Source: Kribbella caucasensis
Lineage (GTDB): Bacteria > Actinomycetota > Actinomycetes > Propionibacteriales > Kribbellaceae
Assembly (NCBI RefSeq): GCF_004361855.1
Contig: NZ_SNWQ01000004.1
Span: 351,678-415,677 of the forward strand
Length of the DNA stretch: 64,000 bases
Reading direction: 5' to 3'
The notes below the pieces were generated by a model. It was not told the origin of the DNA, searched no databases, and saw only the letters and a program-made list of their open reading frames with translations. Of the stretch, positions 54,288-63,600 are shown piece by piece (within the stretch, counting starts at the first letter, position 1; every line of letters starts with the position of its first letter). The position numbers were made by a program, and so were the translations under genes.

Positions 54288-54319
54288 TCGAGGCCACCAC
54301 CCCACCGTGGTGGCCTCGA
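54288..54319. terminator. Bidirectional terminator between GNAT and MFS genes
   Basis: Perfect 13-base arms (54288-54300 and 54307-54319; CGAGGCCACCAC and its complement within) with a six-base loop, between two convergent genes. Confidence 0.88.
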
Positions 54320-54329
54320 TCGTTGTGGG

Positions 54330-55820
54330 TCAGATGTGGGACTCGGCCACCGCCGGCTCGGCGGGTGCCACCTCGGTTGCCAGGGACTTGCCGCGGTTCC
54401 AGGGACGGACGCCGAGGACGATCACCGTGAGGGTGAGGGCCGCGTAGACCGCCGCGCCGATGAAGGCCGCGTGCACGCCGTCGGTGAGGATCTCGACCGG
54501 GTTGCCTGCAGTTGAGTTGCGGCTCGCCGTACCGAAGACGGTGACCAGGATGCCGAGACCGAGTGCGCCGCCGACCTGCTGCAGGACGTTGAGCAGACCC
54601 GATGCCGCGCCGGCGTCCTCCGGCTGGACCCCGGCCAGTGCGCTACCGGTGAGCGGGATGAAGATCAGCCCGGCGCCGGTACCGAACAACACAAGCGGGC
54701 CGACAACAGCACCGAGGTAGCTGCTGGTCGCGGTCGCCTGGGTCAGCCAGAGCATGCCCAGCAGAACCAGGACGGAACCGCTGACCATCAACTTGCCGCT
54801 CGACACCCGGCCGACCAGCCGCGGCACGATCCGGGAAGAGGCGAACAGCAGACCGGTCATCGGCAGGAAGGCCAGACCGGCCGCCAGCGGACTGAGTTTG
54901 AGCACACCCTGCAGGAACTGGGTCAGGAAGAAGAACATCCCGAACATCGTCCCCACCACGAGGAACATGGTCAGGTACGCCGCGACGCGGTCCCGGTTCG
55001 CGAACAACCGCAGCGGCACGATCGGGTGGCTCACCTTGCGCTCGACGAGCACGAACGCCACCAGCAGAACCAGGCCGGCCGCGAACGCGGCGATCACCTC
55101 GGTCGAGCCCCAGCCCGCCTCGGCGACGCGGATGAAGCCGTAGACGAGCGCGGTGATGCCGAACGTCGAGGTGAGTGCGCCGGCCACGTCGAACTTGCCG
55201 TGCTCCGGCTCGGTCTCGGACATCACCGCGCGGGCGGCGATGACCAGGCCGATACCGATCGGCACGTTGATGAACAGACCCCAGCGCCACGACACCCAGT
55301 CGGTAAGCATGCCGCCGACCACCAGGCCGACGCTGGCACCACCGGACGAGACCAGGCTGTAGAGACCGAGCGCCTTCATCCGCTCCGGACCTTCGCGGAA
55401 GGTGAGCATCAGCAGGGTCAGCGCGGCCGGTGCCGCGATCGCGCCGCCGATGCCCTGCAGGACGCGGGCGGCCAGCAGCAGTTCGGCGTTCGGGGCGATA
55501 CCGCCGAGCAGCGACGCGGCGGTGAAGACGGAGACACCGGTGATGAAGACCCGGCGGCGGCCGAGCAGGTCGCCGGCCCGGGCGCCGAGCAGCAGTAGTC
55601 CGCCGAAGGCGAGGGCGTACGCGTTCTGCACCCAGGACAGGTTCGCCGGGCTGAAGTCGAGGGCTTGCTGGATCTTGGGCATTGCGATGTTCACGACGGT
55701 GCCGTCGAGGATCACCATCAACTGGGTGACCAGGATGACCGCCAGGACTACGGCCGGGCGACGCGCGGCCGGTTGTCCGCCTGATTTGGCGCCGGCCGGC
55801 GCCGCGGCTGTTGCCGACAT
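54330..55820 (-). CDS. MFS multidrug exporter, DHA2 (EmrB/QacA) type
   Basis: 496-aa, 14-helix drug/H+ antiporter. Characteristic N-terminal motif LDGTVVNIAMPKIQQAL (motif D1), DLLGRRRVF (motif A) and GGAIAAPAALTLLM (motif C-like). The ATG at 55820 has AAGGAG upstream; the frame's earlier TTG at 55844 is less likely. Divergent tetR next to it, so its expression is controlled by substrate-sensing TetR through the palindrome cluster. Confidence 0.92.
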   Translation of the reverse strand: MSATAAAPAGAKSGGQPAARRPAVVLAVILVTQLMVILDGTVVNIAMPKIQQALDFSPANLSWVQNAYALAFGGLLLLGARAGDLLGRRRVFITGVSVFTAASLLGGIAPNAELLLAARVLQGIGGAIAAPAALTLLMLTFREGPERMKALGLYSLVSSGGASVGLVVGGMLTDWVSWRWGLFINVPIGIGLVIAARAVMSETEPEHGKFDVAGALTSTFGITALVYGFIRVAEAGWGSTEVIAAFAAGLVLLVAFVLVERKVSHPIVPLRLFANRDRVAAYLTMFLVVGTMFGMFFFLTQFLQGVLKLSPLAAGLAFLPMTGLLFASSRIVPRLVGRVSSGKLMVSGSVLVLLGMLWLTQATATSSYLGAVVGPLVLFGTGAGLIFIPLTGSALAGVQPEDAGAASGLLNVLQQVGGALGLGILVTVFGTASRNSTAGNPVEILTDGVHAAFIGAAVYAALTLTVIVLGVRPWNRGKSLATEVAPAEPAVAESHI

Positions 55821-55866
55821 ATGAGAACTTGCTCCTTCCCCCAAAGGGGCTAGAGTGGTGACAGCG

Positions 55867-55915
55867 AAAAGTGGAGCGCTCCTCCGGATACGATACGGAG
55901 GCTACCTCCGCTTTT
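55867..55915. promoter_or_regulatory. Nested palindromes, TetR operator candidate
   Basis: AAAAG at 55867 and CTTTT at 55911-55915 bracket GGAGCGCTCC (perfect 10-base palindrome, 55873-55882), CTCCG/CGGAG around GATACGATA (55882-55900) and GGAGG/CCTCC (55897-55909). Overall 17 of 23 positions pair around one centre. The cluster lies between the divergent exporter and tetR starts. Confidence 0.6.
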
Positions 55916-55979
55916 CAAGCGAATTTCAGGATGCCTTTTCGATTGGGCACTTTTCGGCTGGGCTGGTGAGGAGGTCCGG

Positions 55980-56603
55980 ATGAGCGCGGCACGCACGGCG
56001 GCGACAGGCGCCAAGCCGGCCACGCGGGGCGACCTGCCTCCGCTGCCGGCTGCCAAGCCGACCAGGGCGGACGCCCGGCGGAACTACGACCTACTGGTCA
56101 CGGCGGCGCGAGAGGCGTTCGCCGAGCACGGGACCGACACCTCGCTGGAGGAGATCGCCCGCCGGGCCGGGGTCGGGATCGGCACGCTGTACCGCCGGTT
56201 CCCGAGCCGTACGGCGCTCCTCGAGGCCGTGTACGTGGACGAGATCCAGTCCGTCTGCGACCGGGCGTACGGGTTCCACGAGAAGCTCGAGCCGTTCGAG
56301 GCGCTGGCCGCCTGGATGCGCAGCTTCGTCGGCTACAACGTGTCCAAGAAGAGCCTGTCCCACGAGCTGATGACTGCCCTGGGCAAGGACTCGGAGTTCT
56401 TCAAGTCCTGCAAGCTGAACGTCAGGGACGCCGGCGAGTTGCTGCTGAACACTGCCAAGGAGGACGGCGCCGTCCGGTCCGACCTCCGGCTGGAGGACGT
56501 GTTGCGACTGATCGGCGGCTTCACCATGCTCCCCGACATCGCCCCCGAGCAGGCCAACCGGATGCTCGACATCGTCATCGCCGGCCTGCGGAAGACTGAC
56601 TAG
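55980..56603 (+). CDS. TetR family transcriptional regulator
   Basis: 207 aa. An Ala/Pro-rich N-terminal tail (~30 residues) leads to the TetR helix-turn-helix LLVTAAREAFAEHGTDTSLEEIARRAGVGIGTLYRRFPSR, then a helical ligand-binding domain. GAGGAGGT lies four bases before the ATG. Divergent from the DHA2 exporter, so likely its repressor. Its end overlaps the convergent rfbD by four bases. Confidence 0.93.
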   Translation: MSAARTAATGAKPATRGDLPPLPAAKPTRADARRNYDLLVTAAREAFAEHGTDTSLEEIARRAGVGIGTLYRRFPSRTALLEAVYVDEIQSVCDRAYGFHEKLEPFEALAAWMRSFVGYNVSKKSLSHELMTALGKDSEFFKSCKLNVRDAGELLLNTAKEDGAVRSDLRLEDVLRLIGGFTMLPDIAPEQANRMLDIVIAGLRKTD

Positions 56604-57436
56604 CCCTGGTCGTTGGCCAGGTACTCCGCAAGTGCCGCGCGCCAGTCGCGCATGGTGATGCCGGCGGACTCCAGGGCCGACAAGTCGAGTGCGCTGTTCG
56701 CGGGCCGGGGCGCGATGTTCGGCTTGCCGGCGGCGTACTCGGCCGAGCTGATCGGCCGCACCTTGCACGTGGTCCCCTCGAGGATCGCGGCCGCGAAGTC
56801 CGCCCACGAAACCACCTCGCCGGCGCCGGTCGCATGGTACGTCCCGGACGGCGCATCCCTGTCCAGCAAGGCGATCAGGGCCGCCGCGAGGTCGACCGTG
56901 TACGTCGGACGCCCATACTGGTCGTCGACAACGGTGAGCTCGTCCCGATCCGCACCGAGCCGGAGCATCGTCCGGACGAAGTTGGGACCATCGCCGAAGA
57001 CCCAGCTCGTGCGGACGACGTAGTACTTCGGGGCCAGTCGTGCCGCGAGTTCACCGGCGGCCTTGGTGATGCCGTAGACGCCCTGCGGATCGATCCGCTG
57101 GTCGACGGTCAGGAATCCCTCGGCGCTGTCGAACACGTAGTCCGTGCTGACGTGGACGAGCGGGATGCTGAGCCGGCGCGCGTGCCAGGCCAGGTTCGCC
57201 ACGCCGCTCGCGTTCACATCCCAAGCGGACAAGGTGTTTCCGGCTTCCTCGGCCTTGTCGACTCCGGTCCAGGCGGCAGCGTTGATGATCGCCGTGACAC
57301 CGGACCAGTCGAAGGAGTCGAGCGCCGTACGGTCGGTGATGTCGAGGTCGGCCGAGGTCACCGACCGAGCGGCCGGCAGTTGCGCGGCGAGTGCCTTGCC
57401 CAGCTGACCGCCGGCCCCCGTGACGAGCACGCTCAT
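56600..57436 (-). CDS. rfbD: dTDP-4-dehydrorhamnose reductase
   Basis: 278-aa short-chain reductase completing dTDP-L-rhamnose synthesis (NADPH reduction of dTDP-4-keto-L-rhamnose). N-terminal nucleotide site VTGAGGQLGKAL; HVSTDYVFD and YGITKAAGE give the catalytic Ser/Thr-Tyr-Lys (Tyr in VYGITK). The ATG at 57436 overlaps the rfbC stop by one base (TGATG), so the longer frame to 57535 is rejected. Part of an rfbC-rfbD pair without rfbA/rfbB nearby. Confidence 0.95.
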   Translation of the reverse strand: MSVLVTGAGGQLGKALAAQLPAARSVTSADLDITDRTALDSFDWSGVTAIINAAAWTGVDKAEEAGNTLSAWDVNASGVANLAWHARRLSIPLVHVSTDYVFDSAEGFLTVDQRIDPQGVYGITKAAGELAARLAPKYYVVRTSWVFGDGPNFVRTMLRLGADRDELTVVDDQYGRPTYTVDLAAALIALLDRDAPSGTYHATGAGEVVSWADFAAAILEGTTCKVRPISSAEYAAGKPNIAPRPANSALDLSALESAGITMRDWRAALAEYLANDQG

Positions 57437-57996
57437 CAGCTTTCCCAGTCCGGCCGGATCGGGGTGACGGCCTCGAGCATCGGGTGCCCGGCGTCCTTGT
57501 CGCTGTAGATCAGCTGCTCCTTCGGGAACGGCCACGGCACGTTGAGCTGCGGGTCGAACAGGTTCACCAGGGTGTACTTCGCGTCCGGCGACCAGTGCGC
57601 GTTGACCAGGTAGTTGTAGACCGTGTTCGGTTCCAGCGTGCAGAAGGAGTTGCCGCAGCCGCGCGGGATGTAGAGCCCTTGCCGCGGGGTCAGCTCGAAC
57701 GTCTCCAGCTTGCCGAATCCCGGGCCCTCACGCAGATCGACGATCGCGGTGAACACCTTGCCGAACGCGGGCGAGACGTACTTGTCCCACGGCTCCGCGT
57801 GGATCCCACGAGTGACGCCCGCCTCGGCGTTGTAGGAGACGTTGTTCTGTACGACGTCCAGGTGGGGCAGGCCGAGTTTCTCCAGCTTCTCCTGCTGGTA
57901 GCTCTCCTTGAACCAGCCCCGGCCGTCGTCGAACACCTGCAGTTCGACGAGCAGCACGCCCGGGATCGTGGTCTCGGTCAGGGACGGTCCGGTCAT
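57436..57996 (-). CDS. rfbC: dTDP-4-dehydrorhamnose 3,5-epimerase
   Basis: 186-aa cupin enzyme converting dTDP-4-keto-6-deoxyglucose to dTDP-4-keto-L-rhamnose. Catalytic His in VTRGIHAEPWDKYV, active-site region IYIPRG-like LYIPRGCGNSFCTLE and NYLVNAHWSPD. Some family members act as 3- or 5-only epimerases. Its ATG overlaps the stop of the upstream membrane protein by four bases, so the three genes form one operon. Confidence 0.93.
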   Translation of the reverse strand: MTGPSLTETTIPGVLLVELQVFDDGRGWFKESYQQEKLEKLGLPHLDVVQNNVSYNAEAGVTRGIHAEPWDKYVSPAFGKVFTAIVDLREGPGFGKLETFELTPRQGLYIPRGCGNSFCTLEPNTVYNYLVNAHWSPDAKYTLVNLFDPQLNVPWPFPKEQLIYSDKDAGHPMLEAVTPIRPDWES

Positions 57997-60263
57997 GATC
58001 CCGCCGGCGGCATCTCATAGACGGCGGCCTCCTGGTTGCGCATCCGCTCCTTGGCGAGCGGCTCCAGCGTGGTGGCGTGGGGCCGGGTGAAGTCGACCAT
58101 GATCCAGCGAACACCCAACTCCTGCAGTCGGTGCGCCTTTTCGGAGTCCGGGTGCGCGACGAAACCATCGTTCAGCGCCAGGATGTCCGGTTTCCAGTAG
58201 TCGACGAAGACCGAGTCGCGGCCATTGGGACCGGCGTCGTTCGCCTCCACGGTCGGGGTCCAGGCCTCGACCAGCATCTGCCGCTCGGAGAACGCGCCGA
58301 CGACGAAGCGCCGGCTGTCGCACCTCTTCGGCTCGATCGGCGTGGTGCAGTGCCGGTTCGTCATCACCAGGTCGTTGATGTCCGAGTGATCCCGAATCCA
58401 GCGGGCGGCCTCGATCTGACCCCTGCCGACCGCCTGCACCTGATTTGCAGCGACCGGTTGGAGCGGCGGGCGCACACCAGTGGTGAACTGGCCCTTCACG
58501 GCGATGGTCACCCCGCCGGCCAGGATGGCGCAGGTCACGGCGGCCGCAATGGCCGCACCCCGGAGCCGCGGCGTGATCGCCGCGGCGACCGCCCCGATCA
58601 CCAGCAGGATCAGCAGCGAGAGCCCAATCAACTTGCTCGCATGGATGAGGTCACCGTGGTTCGGCCTGATCTCACCGACGAGCGCGACGGGCAACAGGAT
58701 CATGGCCGGACCCAGCACCACTCCGAGCGCGATCGCCCACCGGCCACGCTTGCCGAGATCGTCGACCATGACGACCAGACCAAGCGCCGAACCGAGAGCC
58801 AGCAGCGGCCCGCCGGTGCGGGCGAAGTACCACTGGCTCAATCCCGGGTGCGTGAACACCGCGACGGCGAACGCACCGGCGAGACCGCCGCCGAGAAGCA
58901 CCCAGGTGATCGGATCGCGCCGCCCGGCCGCCGTCTTGAGGCGCCACAGCAGTCCGGTCCCGCGGGCCATGATGGCCAGCACCGCGAGCAGGGAGGAGAT
59001 TGTCATCGTCGTCGTCGTGACGGCGCCGAGCCGGGTGATCGAGGGGGTCTGCATCGCCGCGTCGTGGAACTGGACGTGTAGGCCGGAGGACGATCCCCGG
59101 AAGACGAACACGTAGGCCACGACCAAGGTGCCGACGCACAGCACGCCGTCCACCAGTAACGTGCGCAACCGCGACCGGTCGACCAGGATCATCGCCACGA
59201 AGGCCAGGCCCAGCCCGGCGACCAGCAGCGGAATCGTCGAGCCCTTGGTGCCGGCGGCGGCGATGCCCAGCAACGGGATCATCACCAGCCCGACCCGCGA
59301 CATCTCGCCCCGCGCGTGCAGCCAGAGCAGCACCACGATCGCGATCATCAGCGGGATCGACGGCGCGAGGCTGGGCGAGATCGGAGAGACCGGGAAGGCC
59401 GGCGTGTACATCCCAAGCAGGTTCAGCTCGGAGCCCGCCATGGTCAGCAGCGCGGCCACGGGTCCGGCCCAGGCACGCCCGGTCAGCCGGACGGCGGCGG
59501 CGGCCACCACCAGCACGATCGTCAACGGCATCAGGGCCGGCAGGAAGCGGAAGATCACCTCGTCCAGGCCGGCGCCCGAAACGGTCGCGAGCTGGGCGAC
59601 GTGGGCGTGGCCGAACCAGTGGTACGCCATCTCGGTGCCCTGCACCCACGGGAAGCTGACCGGACCGCGGTGCTGGAGCTCCGCGGCCATCGCCAGGTGC
59701 AGGTAGGCGTCGACGTGCGGCGACCGGTACCCGGATGCCCAGGTCAGCGGCACGTAGTTGTAGTACCCCAGCAGATCCTTCAGATTGAACAGGGGAATCA
59801 AGCAGACGAGCGGCATCCACCAGGAGGGAAGCCGCGAGGTGCGCACCCGGCTGATCCGGTTCCGGGTCCGCCGGATCCCCAGCAGCGCGACCACGATGAC
59901 GATCGGGACCGCGAGGTCGATCCAGGGCTGCTGCGTCCAGCCGGCCACGATCTGGGAACCAATCGCCAGCATGAAGCCGATGGCGAGGCCGATCATCACG
60001 TCCTCGATCCACCAGCCCTTCACCGGCCGGATCGTCCGCCAAATCAGTGCTCCCGGCAACAACTGGGTGAGCACCAGGCCCGCCAGCGCCGCGAGCGCGC
60101 TGCCCACCGGCAGGTCGGCCCGAATGGCTGTGCCCAGGTAGAAGGCGGTCGCGACGAGGAGAACCAGAGCGCCGGTCCAGTCCGAGATCCGTCGGCCGAT
60201 CCGGCCGTCGGTCTCCGGAGGAGCCGCCGCCACCGGCGACGACAACTCAGCGGTCTGTGACAT
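57993..60263 (-). CDS. Large polytopic membrane protein, possible GT-C type glycosyltransferase
   Basis: 756 aa with at least twelve hydrophobic segments and a ~170-residue C-terminal extracytoplasmic domain (IEAARWIRDHSDINDLVMTNRHCTTPIEPKRCD). The early loop VDAYLHLAMAAELQHRGPVSFPWVQGTEMAYHWFGHAHV resembles the first extracellular loops of GT-C enzymes that use polyprenyl-phosphate sugars, but no classical DD/DE signature was confirmed. GGAG lies four bases before the ATG at 60263; the longer frame to 60446 is not needed. First gene of the rfbC-rfbD operon, which suggests a rhamnose-containing surface polysaccharide. Confidence 0.7.
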   Translation of the reverse strand: MSQTAELSSPVAAAPPETDGRIGRRISDWTGALVLLVATAFYLGTAIRADLPVGSALAALAGLVLTQLLPGALIWRTIRPVKGWWIEDVMIGLAIGFMLAIGSQIVAGWTQQPWIDLAVPIVIVVALLGIRRTRNRISRVRTSRLPSWWMPLVCLIPLFNLKDLLGYYNYVPLTWASGYRSPHVDAYLHLAMAAELQHRGPVSFPWVQGTEMAYHWFGHAHVAQLATVSGAGLDEVIFRFLPALMPLTIVLVVAAAAVRLTGRAWAGPVAALLTMAGSELNLLGMYTPAFPVSPISPSLAPSIPLMIAIVVLLWLHARGEMSRVGLVMIPLLGIAAAGTKGSTIPLLVAGLGLAFVAMILVDRSRLRTLLVDGVLCVGTLVVAYVFVFRGSSSGLHVQFHDAAMQTPSITRLGAVTTTTMTISSLLAVLAIMARGTGLLWRLKTAAGRRDPITWVLLGGGLAGAFAVAVFTHPGLSQWYFARTGGPLLALGSALGLVVMVDDLGKRGRWAIALGVVLGPAMILLPVALVGEIRPNHGDLIHASKLIGLSLLILLVIGAVAAAITPRLRGAAIAAAVTCAILAGGVTIAVKGQFTTGVRPPLQPVAANQVQAVGRGQIEAARWIRDHSDINDLVMTNRHCTTPIEPKRCDSRRFVVGAFSERQMLVEAWTPTVEANDAGPNGRDSVFVDYWKPDILALNDGFVAHPDSEKAHRLQELGVRWIMVDFTRPHATTLEPLAKERMRNQEAAVYEMPPAGS

Positions 60264-60425
60264 CGGGCTCCTAACGAACACAGGGTTTGGCGACCGGGCA
60301 GCAGCATAGCTCCACCGCCGCGCACCCCAGTGGAGTGTCGCGGCCGAGAACCGCGGCGCTGATACCATGACCGGCTGATACACGCCCAGTGACGGTGGGT
60401 GGACCCTCCCGCCATCCTCATCTCG

Positions 60426-60505
60426 ATAGGTGCAGCACGTGTTCAACGGTAAAACCCTGTCCGTGGTCCTTCCGACCTACAACGAGAAGGACAGCATCGC
60501 CGACG
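60426..60505. repeat. Parent copy of duplicated GT2 5' end
   Basis: This start region of the glycosyltransferase gene is nearly repeated at 62122-62200 (same direction). The repeat includes CCGTGGTCCTTC and the run ACAACGAGAAGGACAGCATC. Confidence 0.85.
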
Positions 60506-61191
60506 TCATTCACCGGTTCGACAAGCTCGGCGTGGTCGACGACATCCTGGTGATCAACAACAACGCAGCGGCAGGCACCTCCGAGGAGGTCGCCGCCACC
60601 AGCGCGCGGGAGATCATAGAGACCCGACAGGGCTACGGCGCGGCGATCCAGCGCGGCCTGCGCGAGGTCGACACCGACCTGGTCTGCGTCTGCGAACCGG
60701 ACGGAACGTTCAACCCCGAGGACCTGACCAAGCTTCTGTCGTTCTCGGCCGAGTGCGACGTGGTGGTCGGCTCCCGGACCGTCTCCAATTTCATCTGGGA
60801 CGGCGCCAACATGGGCTGGTTCCTGCAGTTCGGCAACTGGGCCGTGGCCAAGTTCCTCGAGGTCGTCTTCAACACCGCCTCGTTGAGCGACGTCGGCTGC
60901 ACCTTCCGGGTGATCACCCGCGAACACGTGCAGGAGATCCTGGACCGCTCGACGCTGCCCGGTTCGGCGTACGGGCTGGAGATGCTGCTCATCTCGGTCG
61001 TCACCCGGGCCCGGATGGTGCAGATCCCGGTCAACTACCACCCGAGGGTCGGCGTCTCCTCCGTCACCGGCGACTTCGGCAAGACGGTCACCCTCGGCCT
61101 GGAGATGATCGGCCTGGTCATCAAGACCCGCCTGAAGACCATCGGCCGCCGCCCCCGCCGCCGCGTCGCCACCACCAGCGCGGAAGCCTGA
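60439..61191 (+). CDS. GT2 polyprenol-phosphate-type glycosyltransferase
   Basis: 250-aa cytoplasmic GT-A enzyme like dolichol-phosphate mannosyltransferase. Starts FNGKTLSVVLPTYNEKDSI (family start), then VVDDILVINNN, GYGAAIQRGLRE, EPDGTFNPEDL (DxD-like metal site) and VVGSRTV. Likely transfers a sugar from a nucleotide donor to polyprenyl phosphate to feed GT-C enzymes. Chosen GTG is 60439, with AGGTG upstream; GTG 60430 is also in frame. A copy of this gene's first ~75 bases is repeated at 62122. Confidence 0.88.
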   Translation: MFNGKTLSVVLPTYNEKDSIADVIHRFDKLGVVDDILVINNNAAAGTSEEVAATSAREIIETRQGYGAAIQRGLREVDTDLVCVCEPDGTFNPEDLTKLLSFSAECDVVVGSRTVSNFIWDGANMGWFLQFGNWAVAKFLEVVFNTASLSDVGCTFRVITREHVQEILDRSTLPGSAYGLEMLLISVVTRARMVQIPVNYHPRVGVSSVTGDFGKTVTLGLEMIGLVIKTRLKTIGRRPRRRVATTSAEA

Positions 61192-61466
61192 CCTTCCCGC
61201 GCCGCGCGAGACGGGCGGCAATGTCACCAGAAGCGCCATAGCCGGGGGACAGAAACAGTCATCAGCGGGAGAGCGGGCGGCTGGGAAAGTTGGGCGTGGG
61301 TTGGCGGCGGTCAGGCCTGCGGTCCAGCCGGCGTTGTTGGTGACTCTGGTGCGGCGGGTGAATGTTGTTGGGAAGAGTTGCGTAGAGAGGGCGTCGACTC
61401 GGTTGCTGGCGTCTGGTCAGGGCTGGGAGGAGGCCGTCTTGGTATCCTTCCGGTACGGCGGCGTGG

Positions 61467-62102
61467 ATGGCTTACGTGTCGAACTACTTTGAAACGCGTC
61501 TGGCGCGCAGCGCGAACCGGACCAAGATCTGGCAGCACCTCTGCAACTACCTGCAGAGATGGATCCGTACGGACGCCGAGGTCCTCGAGCTCGGCGCGGG
61601 CTGGTGCGACTTCTCGAACAACGTGACGGCCAAGCGGGTCGTCGCGATGGACCTGGACAGCACGGTCGACCGGGCCGCCGCGGAGCACGTCGAGCCGGTG
61701 ATCGGCGACTGCACCGACCTCGGCAAGTTCGAGGACGGCAGCTTCGACGTGGTGTTCGCCTCCAACCTGCTGGAGCACCTGGAGCGGGAGGCCTCGAACC
61801 GCCTGCTCGCGGAGGCCAAGCGGGTACTGCGTCCCGGCGGCCGGCTGATTCTGATGCAACCCAACTTCCGGCTCAACCCAGGCCGATACTTCGACGACTT
61901 CACCCATGTCTCGATCTTCACCGACCAGTCCCTGCAGGACTACTTGGTCGCCGAGGGCTGGAAGATCGACGCGGTCAAGGCGAAGTTCATGCCACTGACG
62001 CTGAAGTCCAAGGGCGGCAACCTGACCTTCGTGGTCCCGTGGTACCTGCGCTCCCCGATCAAGCCGCTGGCCGGCCAGATGCTCGTCGTCGCGTCCCGCT
62101 GA
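61467..62102 (+). CDS. Class I SAM-dependent methyltransferase
   Basis: 211 aa. Motif I region VLELGAGWCDFSNN binds SAM; VVAMDLD is motif II; DVVFASNLLEHLE motif IV; LRPGGRLILMQPNF motif VI. Belongs to the Methyltransf_11/23 type and probably methylates a sugar of the nearby polysaccharide. Both flanks lack obvious promoters. Bounded downstream by a duplicated fragment of the GT2 gene, so the two genes may form one mobile or duplicated module. Confidence 0.88.
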   Translation: MAYVSNYFETRLARSANRTKIWQHLCNYLQRWIRTDAEVLELGAGWCDFSNNVTAKRVVAMDLDSTVDRAAAEHVEPVIGDCTDLGKFEDGSFDVVFASNLLEHLEREASNRLLAEAKRVLRPGGRLILMQPNFRLNPGRYFDDFTHVSIFTDQSLQDYLVAEGWKIDAVKAKFMPLTLKSKGGNLTFVVPWYLRSPIKPLAGQMLVVASR

Positions 62103-62121
62103 CAAACTCTCCGGAAAACCC

Positions 62122-62200
62122 AGTAGTGCAGAAACGCGTTCAACCGGAAACCCGGTCCGTGGTCCTTCGACGTACAACGAGAAGGACAGCATCGCCGACG
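62122..62200. repeat. Truncated duplicate of GT2 gene start
   Basis: About 79 bases match 60426-60505 at roughly 85% by eye, with single-base indels that break the reading frame. The long exact stretch is ACAACGAGAAGGACAGCATC plus GCCGACG. Beyond it similarity stops abruptly. A remnant of a past duplication or recombination. Confidence 0.8.
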
Positions 62201-62303
62201 GCCACAATCAACCCCGGACTCCGGCCCGACTCGGTACAATCCAGTCTGGTCAAGGACGAAGACCCCCGCCGTTCCGCGAACCTCTCGCGTCAGACCCAGG
62301 CCG

Positions 62304-62687
62304 GACGATGCCGACGAACTGGGCCAGGTAGTACGGCACATCGCTAGAGCAGACGGCGGCCTCGATGTCTCCAGCAAACGCGACCGCGAGTACTACGGAT
62401 CCTTCAAGGAATCCACGACGAAGCAGCCGGCCGGGCTACGCCTTCGGGCCAGTCCGTGGAGACGAGCCGAGGGTACCGAATCGCCCATCGGCGAGGACAC
62501 CTTCGACCTCACCATCTTCGAGGATTACGACAGACCAGTTACCCGCGCGACAGCAGCAGCCGCTGGCGTCGGATCCTCGGTCGGCGCAGCCACCGCCGGT
62601 TGCCGCGCCTCCAGCGCCGTCGCCTGCAACGCCAACGACACCACCGCCGCAACCACCCGCGGGAACCTCTGGACACGAGCACGCTGA
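62304..62687 (+). pseudogene. Decayed reading frame without start codon
   Basis: A frame of 127 codons ending at TGA (62685-62687) has no ATG, GTG or TTG start, and no family was recognised. It contains DADELGQVVRHIARADGG, RDREYYGSFKEST and IGEDTFDLTIFEDYD, which look coding-like, then an Ala/Thr-rich end. It remains open upstream to at least 62220. Probably the 3' part of a disrupted gene. Confidence 0.3.
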
Positions 62688-63029
62688 GAACGATCCAAAA
62701 CAAACACGGGCGACTCCCCAGGCCTCACGCCGACCGCGGCACGCCGGCGGATAGGGCGGGTCCCCGGGCGGGTCAGCGCTCGCTACATCCTTGTCCGAGC
62801 CCTCAGCGTTACAAAGTTGCAACAAGCTCCAACCTGCTGGCAGGCCATTGACATCCCGTACAGCCCTTGTTACGACACGATCGGAATAGGTCATCTGCGC
62901 CAGTACGCCTGACATTCCACGACCATGGGGCGGTTGTCCCTGCCCCACGCCGACCGCCCCGATCGTCATCGGCCGCCGCACTGGCCGCAAGCCGCAAAAC
63001 GTCAGCACCGCCTGACCTGACCGTCGGCC

Positions 63030-63600
63030 CCCTCCTGCCTGGACCAAGCGGCGGCCGAGGGCCTGCGCGGCCTCGGCGAGTTCTGCGGGGCTGATGATGT
63101 GGAACGGCGCTTCGACCAGCGTGAGGCGGTTGGCGTACCACCCCGGCTCGTCGGTGCTGCCGATCAGGCGGGTGTGATCGTCGTCGATCTCCTCCAGCCG
63201 GCCGAGGTTGCGCGGGATCCACTGCGCGACGGTCTTGAGCGGGGCATCGACAACGACTTCGACCTGGTACTTCCAGCCTTCCGCGAGGTGCTCCTCGATC
63301 GTCCGGAACGGGTCGAGCTGAGCCGGTGGGACGAACGTGTCCGGCAGGGTGTCGATTTTGGTCATCCGGTCGATTCGCAGTACGCGGCGGGCTTCCTTCG
63401 TGTGTGACCAGCAGAGCAGATACCACCGTCCGTGGCGCACGGAGACCGCCCACGGATCGACCTCCATCGGATAGCCATCCCCTGTGCCGTAACGGATCCG
63501 AACCCGATGGCGTGCCGCTGCGCTCTGCACGAGAACGGCGGTGATCTCGGGATCGGGGTTGGTTGCCCCGGCGCCCGCGCGGGGCGTGATCATCTGCCGG
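63030..63600 (-). pseudogene. Truncated WYL-domain transcriptional regulator
   Basis: On the minus strand residues PDPEITAVLVQSAAARHRVRIRYG, VDPWAVSVRHGRWYLLCWSH and VLRIDRMTKIDTLPDTF form a WYL sensor domain followed by the C-terminal WCX region (EVVVDAPLKTVAQWIPRNLG... AELAEAAQALGRRLVQA). The N-terminal winged-helix part of such regulators is missing: upstream sequence in all three frames is unrelated. The open frame also runs past the normal end to 62436 with low-quality sequence. A remnant near an insertion sequence. Confidence 0.6.
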
